DNA of 64,000 nt from Acinetobacter proteolyticus (GCF_000367945.1 NZ_KB849179.1:2317747-2381746), one strand, 5' to 3'. Positions 8,564 through 18,924 are shown, numbered from the stretch's first letter. Translations and numbers: made by a program. Notes: generated by a model from the letters alone, not told the origin.

Positions 8564-8884
8564 TCAAGCTTGGCTTTCTAAAAATGCCTTAGCCTTTTCA
8601 CCGACAAATTTACGGCCAGCATTGCTGCCATTGATCCATTCCTCGACAGAGAATAAATCAAACATTCCAACTTTAAATAAGGTCGGTACAGCTAAAATCA
8701 GTTCATCTTCGACCGCACCACGAACACCTGCATTATAGAGATTAATATTATGCAGCATGGTGGCTACCGTTCCAGTTTGAACACGACTACCATCTTTAAG
8801 TTTAACTTGGGGAAGGACCTCGCCTTCTTGCACCACTTTTTGATTAATTTCAGAGAGTTGTTCAGTACCTGTAATTGTTGACAT
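8564..8884 (-). CDS. Conserved hypothetical protein, 106 aa
   Basis: A 106-residue soluble protein with no signal peptide or membrane segment. It contains GEVLPQVKLKDGSRVQTGTV and ends with a helical, basic segment (NAGRKFVGEKAKAFLESQ). It looks like a compact conserved protein, but I cannot name a function. It is isolated between the GST and the infC terminator and starts at an ATG with a moderate ribosome binding site. Confidence 0.75.
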   Translation of the reverse strand: MSTITGTEQLSEINQKVVQEGEVLPQVKLKDGSRVQTGTVATMLHNINLYNAGVRGAVEDELILAVPTLFKVGMFDLFSVEEWINGSNAGRKFVGEKAKAFLESQA

Positions 8885-9002
8885 ATCATGTTCCTATTTT
8901 TAAGTTCTGAAAGATTTCATTTACCCTATCATATTTTGATTCAGATGCCTGTTGATGACACTTAGAAAATTTTTAATAAAATAATGCATTATTATAGACA
9001 TA

Positions 9003-9031
9003 AAAAAGCACCGCCTATTGCGGTGCTTTTT
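9003..9031 (-). terminator. infC terminator
   Basis: Stem GCACCGC (9008-9014) with GCGGTGC (9020-9026), flanked by A5 and T5 that extend the stem, directly after infC on the minus strand. It shows that the thrS-infC transcript ends here rather than continuing into rpmI-rplT. Confidence 0.92.
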
Positions 9032-9042
9032 CTAAGCAAAAA

Positions 9043-9594
9043 TTACTTTTTCTTTTTCGGACCAAGTAACATGCCCATCTGACGGCCTTCCATCTTCGGC
9101 GCTTGTTCAACAACACCAAACTCAGCAACGTCAGCTTCAATTTTCTGTAATTGAGCTAAACCAAGCTGTTGGTGTGCCATCTCACGACCACGGAAACGCA
9201 AAGTGATTTTCACCTTATTTCCTTCTTCAAGGAAACGTAAAATTGCACGCAATTTTACTTGGTAATCACCTACGTCCGTCGCTGGACGTAACTTGATTTC
9301 TTTCACTTGCACTTGATGCTGTTTTTTCTTCGCATCTTTTTGCTTTTGTTTCAAGTCAAATAAGTGCTTGTTGTAGTCCATGATCTTACAAACAGGTGGT
9401 TCCGCATTAGCAACAATCTCAACAAGGTCAAGATTAGCTTCTTCTGCAGCACGCAATGCTTCATTTAATGAAACAACACCTTTTTGTTCCCCATCTGCAG
9501 CGACAAGGCGTACTTCTTTCGCACGGATCTCATCGTTAATTGCAGGACGGTTACTTTTAGCACCTTGTTGTTGGTTACGGTCAGGCTGTTTAAT
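9043..9594 (-). CDS. infC: Translation initiation factor IF-3 (ATT start)
   Basis: IF-3 binds the 30S subunit and proofreads start codon choice. The protein is about 183 residues when read from an ATT at 9592-9594. The first ATG at 9456 would cut off the N-terminal domain, which is clearly coded upstream ([20 protein letters not shown]). A GGAG sits 8 bases before the ATT. An AUU start is the known rule for infC, as IF-3 discriminates against it and so regulates itself. The C-terminal domain has [17 protein letters not shown] and ends in KKKK. It starts 5 bases after the thrS stop. Confidence 0.96.
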   Translation of the reverse strand: MKQPDRNQQQGAKSNRPAINDEIRAKEVRLVAADGEQKGVVSLNEALRAAEEANLDLVEIVANAEPPVCKIMDYNKHLFDLKQKQKDAKKKQHQVQVKEIKLRPATDVGDYQVKLRAILRFLEEGNKVKITLRFRGREMAHQQLGLAQLQKIEADVAEFGVVEQAPKMEGRQMGMLLGPKKKK

Positions 9595-9599
9595 CTTTA

Positions 9600-11522
9600 T
9601 TACTCCACGATATACCGGCCACGTTCGGCAACGGCAGATTTCACTAAGTCAATAAATGCATCTACTGACATAGTACCTAAATTTTTTCCTGAGCGAGTAC
9701 GCACATTAACTGTACCTTCTTCAACTTCTCGATCACCAAGAACCAGAAGGTAAGGAATACGCTCTAGGGTACGCTCACGAATCTTAAATCCGATCTTTTC
9801 ATTTCTCAAGTCAGAAATGGCACGAAGACCATTTTCTTTGAGTTTTGCGACCACCTGTTCACTTGCCTCAGCTTGTGAATCGGTAATATTCATGACACAA
9901 GCTTGAATTGGTGTGAGCCACGGCGGCATGAAACCCGCATAGTGTTCAATTAGTATACCAATAAAACGCTCGAAACTGCCAAGAATTGCACGATGCAACA
10001 TGACGGGCTGATCACGATCATTGTCTTCAGTGACATAAGACGCGTCTAAACGGATTGGTAAGTTGAAGTCACACTGGATTGTACCGCACTGCCAGATACG
10101 GCCTAAGCAATCTTTCAATGAGAATTCAATTTTCGGGCCATAGAAGGCACCTTCGCCTGGTTGTAAGTCCCAAGCCAAGCCTGCATCATCCAAAGCATCT
10201 GCCAAAGATTTTTCAGCCAAGTCCCAAAGTGCATCATCACCCACACGTTTTTCTGGACGTGTAGACAATTTCATTTGCACATCTTCGAAGCCAAAGTCTT
10301 TATAAACATCTAAAGTCAGTTTAATAAAGTCAGCGACTTCTTTACCAATCTGTTCTTTGGTACAGAAGATATGTGCATCGTCTTGAGTAAAGCCGCGAAC
10401 ACGCATAATGCCATGTAAAGAACCTGATGGCTCATTACGGTGACAAGAACCAAACTCCGCCAAACGAATTGGTAAGTCACGGTAAGATTTCAAGCCTTGG
10501 TTAAATACTTGCACGTGACATGGGCAGTTCATTGGCTTCACTGCATAGTTACGGCTTTCTGAATGGGTCGTAAACATGTTTTCAGCATAGTTCGCCGCAT
10601 GCCCAGACTTTTCCCACAAGGTGAAATCAACAATTTGCGGTGTCTTGATTTCTTGGTAACCATTGTCTTGCTGAACTTTACGCATGTATTGTTCAAGCAC
10701 TTGGTAAATGGTCCAGCCGTTCGGATGCCAAAACACCATACCCGGTGCTTCTTCTTGCATGTGGAACAGGTCTAAAGCTTTACCAATTTTACGGTGGTCA
10801 CGCTTTTCAGCTTCTTCAATACGTTTGATATAAGCAGCTAACTGCTTTTTATCCGCCCAAGCCGTACCATAAATACGCTGTAGCTGTTCATTCTTCGCAT
10901 CACCACGCCAGTAAGCACCAGAGATTTTAGTGAGTTTGAATGATTTTAAGAATTTAGTGTTGGGTACATGCGGACCACGGCACATATCCAAATAATCCTG
11001 ATGGTAGTACAAGCCCATTTGTGTTTCATTTGGCATGTCTGCAATCAGGCGCAACTTGTATTCTTCACCGCGTGCTGTGAATTCTGCAATCACTTCATCA
11101 CGTGGAGTCATCTTTTTGATGACGTCATAATCTTGGTCGATGAGCTTTTTCATGCGCTCTTCAACAGCAGCCATATCATCCAAAGTAAATGGACGTGGCA
11201 TCCAGATGTCGTAGTAGAAACCTTCTTCGATTACAGGACCGATCACCATTTTCGCTTCTGGGAACAATTGCTTAACCGCATGTCCGACCAAGTGCGCGCA
11301 TGAATGGCGAATGATTTCTAAGCCTTCTTCATCTTTAGGGGTAATAATCTGAACTGTTGCATCTTCTGTGATTAAATCACAAGCATCCACCAAACGATCA
11401 TTGATGCGACCTGCAACTGTATTTTTTGCAAGACCCGGACCAATGCTCTGAGCAAGTTCCATCACGGAAATCGGATGATCAAACTGTTTCTGATCACCAT
11501 TTGGTAAAGTAATGATTGGCAT
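9600..11522 (-). CDS. thrS: Threonyl-tRNA synthetase
   Basis: A 640-residue class II aminoacyl-tRNA synthetase of full length. Visible in order: the TGS domain ([20 protein letters not shown]), the editing domain with [11 protein letters not shown] and the zinc-type HxxxH, the catalytic core with [10 protein letters not shown] (zinc-binding Cys), motif 2 [15 protein letters not shown], motif 3 [15 protein letters not shown], and the anticodon-binding domain at the C-terminus. It charges tRNA-Thr and removes mischarged serine. It is transcribed with infC. Confidence 0.98.
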   Translation of the reverse strand: MPIITLPNGDQKQFDHPISVMELAQSIGPGLAKNTVAGRINDRLVDACDLITEDATVQIITPKDEEGLEIIRHSCAHLVGHAVKQLFPEAKMVIGPVIEEGFYYDIWMPRPFTLDDMAAVEERMKKLIDQDYDVIKKMTPRDEVIAEFTARGEEYKLRLIADMPNETQMGLYYHQDYLDMCRGPHVPNTKFLKSFKLTKISGAYWRGDAKNEQLQRIYGTAWADKKQLAAYIKRIEEAEKRDHRKIGKALDLFHMQEEAPGMVFWHPNGWTIYQVLEQYMRKVQQDNGYQEIKTPQIVDFTLWEKSGHAANYAENMFTTHSESRNYAVKPMNCPCHVQVFNQGLKSYRDLPIRLAEFGSCHRNEPSGSLHGIMRVRGFTQDDAHIFCTKEQIGKEVADFIKLTLDVYKDFGFEDVQMKLSTRPEKRVGDDALWDLAEKSLADALDDAGLAWDLQPGEGAFYGPKIEFSLKDCLGRIWQCGTIQCDFNLPIRLDASYVTEDNDRDQPVMLHRAILGSFERFIGILIEHYAGFMPPWLTPIQACVMNITDSQAEASEQVVAKLKENGLRAISDLRNEKIGFKIRERTLERIPYLLVLGDREVEEGTVNVRTRSGKNLGTMSVDAFIDLVKSAVAERGRYIVE

Positions 11523-11583
11523 AATAAAATCCTTAAGGAGTGATGCCCTATACGAAGGAGCATATCACCGCGAGATTATGTAT

Positions 11584-11598
11584 TGAGGCGCGGCCTCA
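11584..11598 (-). promoter_or_regulatory. GC-rich palindrome in thrS leader
   Basis: TGAGGC-GCG-GCCTCA is a perfect 6-bp inverted repeat, strikingly GC-rich for its surroundings, about 62 bases upstream of the thrS ATG. E. coli thrS represses itself through leader structures that mimic tRNA; this hairpin could be part of such control but shows no obvious anticodon-like loop. Confidence 0.3.
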
Positions 11599-11784
11599 AA
11601 AGATAAAAAACGGCGGATAAAAAAGTATCCAAGATTTTACACGGGTTTAGCTGTGGATGAAACCTCTGAACCAGAAAAACCCAAGATCAGTCCAGATTCC
11701 TCTCCGACTAAAGCCTAAATGATTTAGACTCGATGACAGAATAATTTAGTGATCAATGAAAAGAACAGAAATGGAGCAAGACAC

Positions 11785-13428
11785 ATGGTGAGTGCATATG
11801 ATCAATTACCCAAGACCCCAGCAAATTTTGTTGCCTTATCACCGTTACGTTATTTAGAGCGTGCGGCTTATATTTATCCGCAGCAAGCCGCGATTATTCA
11901 TGGTGAACGTCAGATTACATGGCAACAGACTTATCAGCGTTGTCGTCAATTTGCACACCAGTTAAACAGTCTGGGCATTCAAAAGAACGATACCGTTTCA
12001 GCACTCTTACCGAATATTCCCGCCATGATCGAAGCACATTTTGCCGTGCCGATGGCGGGTGCGGTACTGAATACCCTGAATACCCGCCTTGATGCCAAGA
12101 CCATTGCTTTTATGTTGCAGCATGCCGAAACCAAAGTCCTGCTGGTTGATCCTGAATTTCGTCAAGTGGCTGAAGAAGCGCTCACGCTTGTCTCACAAGA
12201 CATTATTGTCATTGATGTCTTTGATTCTGAATTTGAGGGAGAACAAATTGCCCTTGGACAGTATGAATATGAATCATGGCTCGCTCATGGTGATCCTGAA
12301 TTTGAATGGCTACTTCCACAAGATGAATGGGATGCGATTAGCCTGAGTTATACCTCGGGTACCACAGGCAACCCTAAAGGTGTGGTCTACCATCACCGTG
12401 GTGCTTATTTGAATGCCGCCAGTAATATCTTGGCTTGTGGCATGAAACCTCGTGCTACATACCTTTGGACCTTACCTCTATTTCATTGCAATGGTTGGTG
12501 CTTTGCTTGGTCAATTGCAGCCAGTGGTGGCACCAACATCTGTTTGCGCCGCGTCGATCCAGCATTGATCTTTCAATATATTGCAGCACATAAAGTAGAT
12601 TATTTCTGTGGTGCACCGATTGTGCTGTCTATGCTGATCAATACACCAAGCGAACAGAAAACGGCATTTGAGCATGATGTTGAAGTCATGGTCGCAGGTG
12701 CTGCGCCGCCTGTAGCGATCATTGAAGGAATGCGCAATATCGGTATTAACGTCAATCATGTCTATGGTTTAACTGAGACCTACGGTCCTTCGGCCTTATG
12801 TGCTTCACAAGCAGGCTGGAGTGATTTATCCATTCAGGAGCAAGCACAACTACACTCACGCCAGGGTGTACCTTATCCGCTACAGGATAGTATGCGGGTA
12901 CTTGATCCAGAAACCATGCAGCCCGTCCCCAATGATGGGCAGACTATGGGGGAAATCATGTTTCGTGGCAATATTGTCATGAAAGGCTATTTAAAGAATC
13001 CTCAAGCCACTGCAGAGGCCTTTAAAGGAGGATGGTTCCACACCGGAGATTTAGCCGTCAGCCATGCGGATGGCTACGCCAAAATCACAGATCGTTCCAA
13101 AGATATTATTATTTCAGGCGGCGAAAACATTTCATCTTTAGAAGTTGAAGATGTGCTATATCGCCATCCTGCGGTACTCACTGCTGCAGTGGTGGCTAAA
13201 CCAGATGAGCGTTGGCAAGAAGTGCCCTGTGCCTTTATTGAACTCAAACAAGGTGCATCCGCCTCTGCCGACGAAATCATTGCACATTGCCAGAAAGAAC
13301 TGGCTCGCTTCAAAGTCCCCAAAGATGTGGTGATTACTGAGATTCCCAAGACTTCGACAGGAAAATTGCAGAAATTTATTTTAAGGGAATGGGCCAAAGC
13401 ACGAGCAAGCAGTGAGTTTGGCGGCTAA
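11785..13428 (+). CDS. Acyl-CoA synthetase (AMP-forming)
   Basis: A 547-residue enzyme of the ANL superfamily that activates a carboxylic acid with ATP and joins it to CoA. The P-loop YTSGTTGNPKGV, the GLTETYG motif, the hinge GWFHTGD and ITDRSKDIIISGGENIS, and the catalytic lysine in PKTSTGKLQKF are all present. The sequence belongs with medium or long-chain fatty acyl ligases (AlkK-like group). The frame opens at 11749, but the ATG at 11785 (MVSAYDQLPKTPANF) has a GGAG at a spacing of 8 and fits family N-termini better. It is divergent from thrS and transcribed alone. Confidence 0.92.
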   Translation: MVSAYDQLPKTPANFVALSPLRYLERAAYIYPQQAAIIHGERQITWQQTYQRCRQFAHQLNSLGIQKNDTVSALLPNIPAMIEAHFAVPMAGAVLNTLNTRLDAKTIAFMLQHAETKVLLVDPEFRQVAEEALTLVSQDIIVIDVFDSEFEGEQIALGQYEYESWLAHGDPEFEWLLPQDEWDAISLSYTSGTTGNPKGVVYHHRGAYLNAASNILACGMKPRATYLWTLPLFHCNGWCFAWSIAASGGTNICLRRVDPALIFQYIAAHKVDYFCGAPIVLSMLINTPSEQKTAFEHDVEVMVAGAAPPVAIIEGMRNIGINVNHVYGLTETYGPSALCASQAGWSDLSIQEQAQLHSRQGVPYPLQDSMRVLDPETMQPVPNDGQTMGEIMFRGNIVMKGYLKNPQATAEAFKGGWFHTGDLAVSHADGYAKITDRSKDIIISGGENISSLEVEDVLYRHPAVLTAAVVAKPDERWQEVPCAFIELKQGASASADEIIAHCQKELARFKVPKDVVITEIPKTSTGKLQKFILREWAKARASSEFGG

Positions 13429-13441
13429 GTCCGCCCATAAA

Positions 13442-13469
13442 AAAAGAAGTTTCCTTGGAAACTTCTTTT
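13442..13469. terminator. Bidirectional terminator
   Basis: A perfect 13-bp stem, AAAAGAAGTTTCC with GGAAACTTCTTTT, and a 2-base gap lie between the convergent acyl-CoA synthetase and darP. Confidence 0.9.
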
Positions 13470-13479
13470 AACATTCTAA

Positions 13480-14013
13480 TTACTGTTCAGATAACAGCGC
13501 CACCTGTTGTACGTAGTTCACAAATTTGCGTTTCGAAGCCTCAAGCTCCTCTTCACTGACCTGTTGTTTCATATCACGGTGAATACGCAATACATGCTGA
13601 CGTAAGGTATGACGTTCAGATGCATTAAACACTTTGCTAAATTCATTAATGATTGGATCACCTTGATCAATCATACGATCAACCCAACGCATCAACTGCA
13701 TTTGTTTTTTCGCGCCTTGCTGCGGAGTGAGATAAGACAAAATCGTTGTCTCATCTTCATTGCGCAATAACTTACCAACACGTTGGAACTGACGACGACG
13801 TGCTTCAAATGAACTGATCTTTTGCACTTCAAGCAATGCATCAATTAAACGTTCATCGACAGGAAGCTTTTGAATCTGCTTAGGATTGAGTTGAGCCAAC
13901 TGCTCACCCAAAGCGGCCATGCGTTGTACGGCTTTCTTTTGCTCGGTTCGACTTGCACGCCCGTCTAATGACTCAAAATCTTCATCGGTATAACGTTGGG
14001 GACCACGTGCCAC
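13480..14013 (-). CDS. darP: Ribosome biogenesis factor DarP (YjgA, DUF615)
   Basis: A 177-residue, charged, helical protein. Its start MARGPQRYTDEDFESLDG and the RRRQFQRVGKLLRNED segment match the YjgA/DUF615 family, whose E. coli member binds 50S precursors and promotes late 50S maturation. It is the last gene of a run rapZ - HPr - darP, separated from HPr by 2 bases, so translation is likely coupled. Confidence 0.93.
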   Translation of the reverse strand: MARGPQRYTDEDFESLDGRASRTEQKKAVQRMAALGEQLAQLNPKQIQKLPVDERLIDALLEVQKISSFEARRRQFQRVGKLLRNEDETTILSYLTPQQGAKKQMQLMRWVDRMIDQGDPIINEFSKVFNASERHTLRQHVLRIHRDMKQQVSEEELEASKRKFVNYVQQVALLSEQ

Positions 14014-14015
14014 TA

Positions 14016-14285
14016 TTACTCTGCCTCATAAAATTTTGCTGCGAACAGCGTTTGAATTTCTTCCAGTGCCTTGTCTTCATCGGCACCTTCGATGACCAAT
14101 CTTAATGTGGTGCCCTTACCCGCACCCAACATCAACAATGACATAATATTTTTTGCATCAACCAACTTATCGCCCTTGCCAATTTGGATCGAAGCACGAA
14201 ACTTGGTTGTCACTTCAATCAGTTTACCAGATGCACGTGCATGTAAGCCGAGTTTATTAATTACATCAATTGTTGTGTCTATCAT
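14016..14285 (-). CDS. HPr-family phosphocarrier (NPr-like)
   Basis: An 89-residue HPr domain protein. [20 protein letters not shown] holds the phosphorylated His (residue 16), and [16 protein letters not shown] the regulatory-serine loop. No sugar PTS enzyme is nearby, and adjacency to rapZ matches the nitrogen-PTS arrangement (ptsN, rapZ, npr) of other Gammaproteobacteria, so it more likely acts as NPr in regulation than in sugar uptake. Its ATG overlaps the rapZ stop by 4 bases. Confidence 0.92.
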   Translation of the reverse strand: MIDTTIDVINKLGLHARASGKLIEVTTKFRASIQIGKGDKLVDAKNIMSLLMLGAGKGTTLRLVIEGADEDKALEEIQTLFAAKFYEAE

Positions 14286-15133
14286 GACCAGTGCTTCATT
14301 TCTCTATGTAAGATTTGGACAGTCCATTTTGCCTCAAGGGCTTGTTTGAGTCTATCCACGATATAAACTGAACGATGCTGCCCACCGGTACATCCCACCG
14401 AAATGGTCATGTAATGGCGATGCCCTTCTGCAAAAGCAGGTAACCACTTTTCTAGGAAAGTGTAGATATCTTCAAACATCTCATTGGTTTGTTGACTACC
14501 TTCTAAAAAGCGGCGTACAGGTTCATCTAAACCTGAAAAACGGCGTAATTCTAAATCCCAATGCGGATTTGGTAAATGTCGTACGTCAAATACATAATCT
14601 GCATCCAGTGGAATACCATGCTTATAACCAAAGGACTGTAAAATGACGATCAAATTATCTGATTGTCCAAGTTTAGACAATAAAATATGTTTTAAATCAT
14701 GAACACTTTTATCCGTTGTATCAATATGTACAGTAGAGCGGAATTGTATCGGAATTAAAAGCTGCTTCTCTTCCTGAATACACTGCAACAAGCTATTGAA
14801 GCGACTTGCCAAAGGATGAGGACGGCGTGATGCACTAAAACGTGTAATCAAGTCCTGATCTTGTGTGGTCAGATAAATAATATCAACTGTACCATGTCGC
14901 TGTAATTGCTGAAAAACATGATCAAATTCTTGCATATCAGCACGGGTACTTCGAATATCGACCCCAAGTGCGAGCTGCTCCAGATTATTTTCATGATCAA
15001 GTTTGGCCACAATTTCAGGCAATAACGCCAAAGGTAAGTTATCTATACAATAATAGCCCAAGTCTTCGAGCACTTGCAGTGCAGAGGATTTTCCTGAACC
15101 GGATTGACCTGTAACGATAAGAATACGCTTCAT
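14282..15133 (-). CDS. rapZ: RNase adapter protein RapZ
   Basis: A 283-residue P-loop protein with [11 protein letters not shown] at residues 9-19, the Walker B-like IRSTRAD region and the conserved C-terminal domain containing [16 protein letters not shown]. In E. coli RapZ binds glucosamine-6-phosphate and delivers the sRNA GlmZ to RNase E, controlling amino-sugar synthesis. Whether the sRNA circuit exists in this organism cannot be seen. It heads the rapZ - HPr - darP unit. Confidence 0.95.
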   Translation of the reverse strand: MKRILIVTGQSGSGKSSALQVLEDLGYYCIDNLPLALLPEIVAKLDHENNLEQLALGVDIRSTRADMQEFDHVFQQLQRHGTVDIIYLTTQDQDLITRFSASRRPHPLASRFNSLLQCIQEEKQLLIPIQFRSTVHIDTTDKSVHDLKHILLSKLGQSDNLIVILQSFGYKHGIPLDADYVFDVRHLPNPHWDLELRRFSGLDEPVRRFLEGSQQTNEMFEDIYTFLEKWLPAFAEGHRHYMTISVGCTGGQHRSVYIVDRLKQALEAKWTVQILHREMKHWS

Positions 15134-15153
15134 GGCGTTTTGCCCTTCATTTT

Positions 15154-15999
15154 TTATGTTTTAAAGTCGATTTGTAGGTTATCAATCAACCGGGTTGAAC
15201 CAAGTTTGGCTGCAATAAATAGCACTAAGTTTTGGTCAAACTGTTGAATTGGTTGCAAGTTGGTTTGTCGAGCCTCCACATAATCCACAACAAAACCTGC
15301 TTGTGTCAATTGAGCAGAGATATTTTCTAACACTTGTGACAAAGCTTGCCCTTCATGTAACTGCTGTTCGGCTTGTTTGAGCAATTGGTAAATCGTCGGT
15401 GCAGTCGCACGTTGCTGTTCAGTCAAATAGCCATTCCGCGAGCTTAAAGCAAGACCATCTTCAGCACGGACAATCGGTACGCCAATCACTTCCAATGGCA
15501 TATTCAAGTCTTTTACTAGCTGACGAATCACGGCCAATTGCTGATAGTCCTTTTGACCAAAGAAAGCAAAATCAGGTTGGACGATATTGAATAGTTTGGT
15601 CACCACAACCGCAACACCATCAAAATGACCTGGACGCGATTTTCCACACAGGTCATCCGTGATTTGACCCACACTGATATTAGTCAAACGTGGTTGCGTA
15701 CCATACATTTGCTCAACCGTTGGGGCAAAAATAATATCGCAGCCGACATCCGCCAATAGACGGCTATCTTGCTCTAAAGTACGTGGGTAGCTATCAAAAT
15801 CTTCACCAGCACCAAACTGAATTGGATTAACGAAAATACTCACCACCACGACATCACACAGTTTTTTTGCTTCACGCACCAAAGTCAAATGACCTTCGTG
15901 CAAATTCCCCATAGTCGGCACAAAACCAATCAACTTTTTTGAACTGCGCGCAGGTGCAAGTGATGCAGTTAAGCCTTGTATTGTTGTTTCAGTTTTCAT
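15154..15999 (-). CDS. panC: Pantothenate synthetase
   Basis: A 281-residue ATP-dependent ligase joining pantoate and beta-alanine. [18 protein letters not shown] contains the HIGH-like ATP site, [18 protein letters not shown] and [15 protein letters not shown] line the active site, and SSRNGYL is the KMSKS-equivalent. It follows panB by 3 bases in a panB-panC unit of coenzyme A biosynthesis. Confidence 0.97.
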   Translation of the reverse strand: MKTETTIQGLTASLAPARSSKKLIGFVPTMGNLHEGHLTLVREAKKLCDVVVVSIFVNPIQFGAGEDFDSYPRTLEQDSRLLADVGCDIIFAPTVEQMYGTQPRLTNISVGQITDDLCGKSRPGHFDGVAVVVTKLFNIVQPDFAFFGQKDYQQLAVIRQLVKDLNMPLEVIGVPIVRAEDGLALSSRNGYLTEQQRATAPTIYQLLKQAEQQLHEGQALSQVLENISAQLTQAGFVVDYVEARQTNLQPIQQFDQNLVLFIAAKLGSTRLIDNLQIDFKT

Positions 16000-16002
16000 G
16001 AA

Positions 16003-16812
16003 TTAAAGCTCAACTTGGAAAGTATGTTCCTTGGCTGGGAACGACTGATCTTGCACTGCAGCATGATACGATTTAAACGCATCGACAATCGCAGTTTCAC
16101 CCGCTTGTTCTTTCATAAAGTTGCGAACAAAACGTGCTACACGACCAAAGGTCAAACCGAGCATGTCCTGTACCACCAGTACTTGACCATCAGTTTCATT
16201 GCCCGCGCCAATCCCGATCACAGGCGTATTCGGGAATAATTCAGCAATTTCTTTGCCCAGCTGAGCTGGAACACATTCAAGCAATAATACCGCAGCGCCT
16301 GCATCAACTACTGCTTGGCAATCAGCAATCAATTGATCTGCTGCTTCACGTGTTCTTGCTTGAAGCTTATAACCACCAAACACATGCACAGATTGCGGTG
16401 TTAGGCCTAAATGTACACATACTGGAATACCATTACGGGTTAATACCGTCACCAATTCACTAAGCCAAGCCCCACCTTCAATCTTGACCATTTGTGCGCC
16501 GACTTGCATCACCGTCTTGGCATTTTTCAAGCCATCTTCAAGTGTTGCATAGCTCATAAATGGTAAATCAGTCATGATTAAGGCATGCGCATTACCACGG
16601 CGTACCGCAGCAGTATGGTAAGCCATATCTTCAACTGTGACAGGAAGTGTAGAGTCTCTGCCTTGAATCGCCATTCCTAGAGAGTCACCGATTAAAATCG
16701 TATCAATTTCAGCCAATTCCATAGCTTTAGCCATACTTGCATCATAGCAAGTAAGACATGAGAACTTGCGTCCTTCGGCTTTAAACTTTCTTAAGTCACT
16801 TAGACTAATCAT
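16003..16812 (-). CDS. panB: 3-methyl-2-oxobutanoate hydroxymethyltransferase
   Basis: A 269-residue TIM-barrel enzyme making ketopantoate from ketoisovalerate and methylene-tetrahydrofolate. IGDSLGMAIQGRDSTLPV holds the metal-binding Asp, and HLGLTPQSVHVFGGY plus LLECVPAQLGKEI the substrate and catalytic residues. It is the first gene of the panBC pair, about 39 bases downstream of folK on the same strand. Confidence 0.97.
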   Translation of the reverse strand: MISLSDLRKFKAEGRKFSCLTCYDASMAKAMELAEIDTILIGDSLGMAIQGRDSTLPVTVEDMAYHTAAVRRGNAHALIMTDLPFMSYATLEDGLKNAKTVMQVGAQMVKIEGGAWLSELVTVLTRNGIPVCVHLGLTPQSVHVFGGYKLQARTREAADQLIADCQAVVDAGAAVLLLECVPAQLGKEIAELFPNTPVIGIGAGNETDGQVLVVQDMLGLTFGRVARFVRNFMKEQAGETAIVDAFKSYHAAVQDQSFPAKEHTFQVEL

Positions 16813-16851
16813 GATGATGTCCTCTACAGGCGTTTCCAGAACGAAACAGTC

Positions 16852-17340
16852 TTAAGCGGTTGCCCAAGACTGGTCTGCTATTACAGTCAAGTTTGCTTGC
16901 TGCACCAGTTCTAAATCTTTTAATGAATGACCATTCAATTGCAAATGAGCATCTAAATCCAATAAGGGAAGCAATACAAAATCACGTTGCAGAATACCGA
17001 TATGCGGTACGGTCAAACGTTCATTTTGGATCTGCTCTTGACCATAGATTAATAAATCCAGATCAAGGGTACGTTCTCCCCAACGTCGTAAACGGACACG
17101 CCCAGACTCTTGCTCAAATTGTTGTAATTGATCAAGCAAAGCAAGTGGTGCTAGTGTGGTGTCCAGTTGAACAACAGCATTTAAATAATGAGGTTGATCT
17201 TGCGGCCCCATCGGCGGACTTTGATATAGTCGCGATACCTGTACAGCTCCCAAGCTCGCAAGCTTCGCAACAGCTTCGCTCAGAATCTGCCGCGAATCGC
17301 CTAAGTTACTGCCTAGACCGATATAAGTACGAATGGTCAT
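16852..17340 (-). CDS. folK: HPPK, folate biosynthesis pyrophosphokinase
   Basis: A 162-residue enzyme transferring pyrophosphate from ATP to 6-hydroxymethyl-dihydropterin. GLGSNLGDSRQ at the N-terminus, QSPPMGPQDQPHYLNAVVQL and GERTLDLDLLIYG (two Mg-binding Asp) mark the family. Its start overlaps the pcnB stop by 4 bases. Having folK next to pcnB and panBC is common in Gammaproteobacteria. Confidence 0.97.
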   Translation of the reverse strand: MTIRTYIGLGSNLGDSRQILSEAVAKLASLGAVQVSRLYQSPPMGPQDQPHYLNAVVQLDTTLAPLALLDQLQQFEQESGRVRLRRWGERTLDLDLLIYGQEQIQNERLTVPHIGILQRDFVLLPLLDLDAHLQLNGHSLKDLELVQQANLTVIADQSWATA

Positions 17341-18785
17341 TGTGTTGGCCCAAAAACCACTTGGCTGAGATCACGTTGTACACGTTTACGCTTGAGGATC
17401 GGATGATCGGCATTCACTGAACCTGTAGTCGCTTTTTCAATGAAACGACTGCTTGATTCATCCGCTCTGACCCGTTCTTTCTTGGCACGGCGGCTTCGTG
17501 GCTCAGGTACATTCACCAAAGGTTCAATTTCAGCAGTCTTCGGCTCATCAACTTCAACAGCCTTACGACGTGTCTTACTACGTTGGCGGTTGTATTGACG
17601 AATCACTGCTTCTTTTTGATCCGTGCTCATTTCTTGGTAGGCTTCCCACCAAACGCCCATGCCTTCAGTACTGCTATCGCCTGATTTCTCACGTAACAGC
17701 AAGAAGTCAAAGCCTGCACGGAAACGTGCATGGCCAGCCAAAGCTTCAATTTGCTGTGGCTTTGGATTAAGCAAACGAGTTTGCATTTCCCAAACTTCAC
17801 GAATAAAGGTTTCAGCAAAGCGCGGAATGATGGTTCGCGTCGCTTGACGTTTCAACACATCCAAACCTGCTTGTGCACGCGCTTCCGCAGGCACGACACC
17901 TTTGTTCAAATAGAAATCACAGCGTTCCAAGAAAGGCTTCCATAACAACACCGCATAGAAAAATGCAGGATTGATGGTTTTCCCAATTTGAATCCGTTGA
18001 TCGGTATTACGCGCTGCACGGTCAATAAAAGCGGTCAGGTTCGGTGGAATTTCAGCAAACAGCTGTTTCCAAACACCAAACTCAATCAACATCGGTAATA
18101 CACGGGTGAGGTGCCCCATGGTGAATAGCTTTTGCGACTCATCATATAAACGATGTGGCGAGACATCACGCAACAGCTGCGTCATCTCCGGATCAAAAAC
18201 ATCAAGAATCGATTGATCGATCTGGAAATTTAATTTTGCTGCAAAACGCAAAGCACGTAACATCCGCACAGGATCTTCTTCAAAACGCTGTGCTGGTTCA
18301 CCCAAGAAACGTAAGGTACGGCTATTGATATCATCCACCGCATGGCAGAAATCAAGCACGATGCCTTTACGTGGCTGGTAATACAAGGTATTGATCGAAA
18401 AATCTCGACGAGCAAAGTCTTGCTCAATCGTTCCCCAGTTATTATCACGAAGAATCATCCCAGATGCACTGGTGACTGCTTTTTTCGGTGGGGCACGGAA
18501 GGTCGCGACTTCAATCAGTTCGCGACCAGAATATACATGTGCTAACTCAAAACGTCGTCCGATAATTCGGCAACGTCGACCAAAAACCTCTTTCACTTGG
18601 GCTGGTGTAGCATTAGTAACCGCGTCAAAATCCTTTGGATTAAGACCTAACATCATGTCTCGAACACCACCGCCCACAATATATGCCTCGTAGCCTGCTT
18701 TAGTCAGACTATCGATCACATCTAAAATTGAGGAAGGAAGTTGAGTTGTGGACAAACCACATTTTGACGCACGCAAAGTTTGCAA
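17337..18785 (-). CDS. pcnB: Poly(A) polymerase I (TTG start)
   Basis: A 482-residue nucleotidyltransferase adding 3' poly(A) tails to RNA for decay. GGGVRDMMLGLNPKDFDAVT is the catalytic G-[GS] and D-x-D region, then RRDFSINTLYYQP and EDPVRMLRALRFAAKLNF of the neck domain. The C-terminus is basic and unstructured (RSRRAKKERV), as in E. coli PcnB. No ATG lies before the catalytic motif, so translation must begin at a TTG (18783-18785), preceded by AGGAG at about 10 bases. Confidence 0.95.
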   Translation of the reverse strand: MQTLRASKCGLSTTQLPSSILDVIDSLTKAGYEAYIVGGGVRDMMLGLNPKDFDAVTNATPAQVKEVFGRRCRIIGRRFELAHVYSGRELIEVATFRAPPKKAVTSASGMILRDNNWGTIEQDFARRDFSINTLYYQPRKGIVLDFCHAVDDINSRTLRFLGEPAQRFEEDPVRMLRALRFAAKLNFQIDQSILDVFDPEMTQLLRDVSPHRLYDESQKLFTMGHLTRVLPMLIEFGVWKQLFAEIPPNLTAFIDRAARNTDQRIQIGKTINPAFFYAVLLWKPFLERCDFYLNKGVVPAEARAQAGLDVLKRQATRTIIPRFAETFIREVWEMQTRLLNPKPQQIEALAGHARFRAGFDFLLLREKSGDSSTEGMGVWWEAYQEMSTDQKEAVIRQYNRQRSKTRRKAVEVDEPKTAEIEPLVNVPEPRSRRAKKERVRADESSSRFIEKATTGSVNADHPILKRKRVQRDLSQVVFGPTQ

Positions 18786-18924
18786 AAGACACTGTCTCCT
18801 ACGTCAGGACGTAAATAACAATTTGTCGCTAATCATAGCTCTAACACACTCAAAGGGCAATTTATTCTGTTGAAGTTTCAATAGATCAGTATCCCAAATG
18901 AATAACTACATCTCATTTTTTCAC

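Noticed and set aside
16860..17420. 186-codon plus-strand frame
   Set aside because: Antisense to folK and the end of pcnB, both of which are certain genes.
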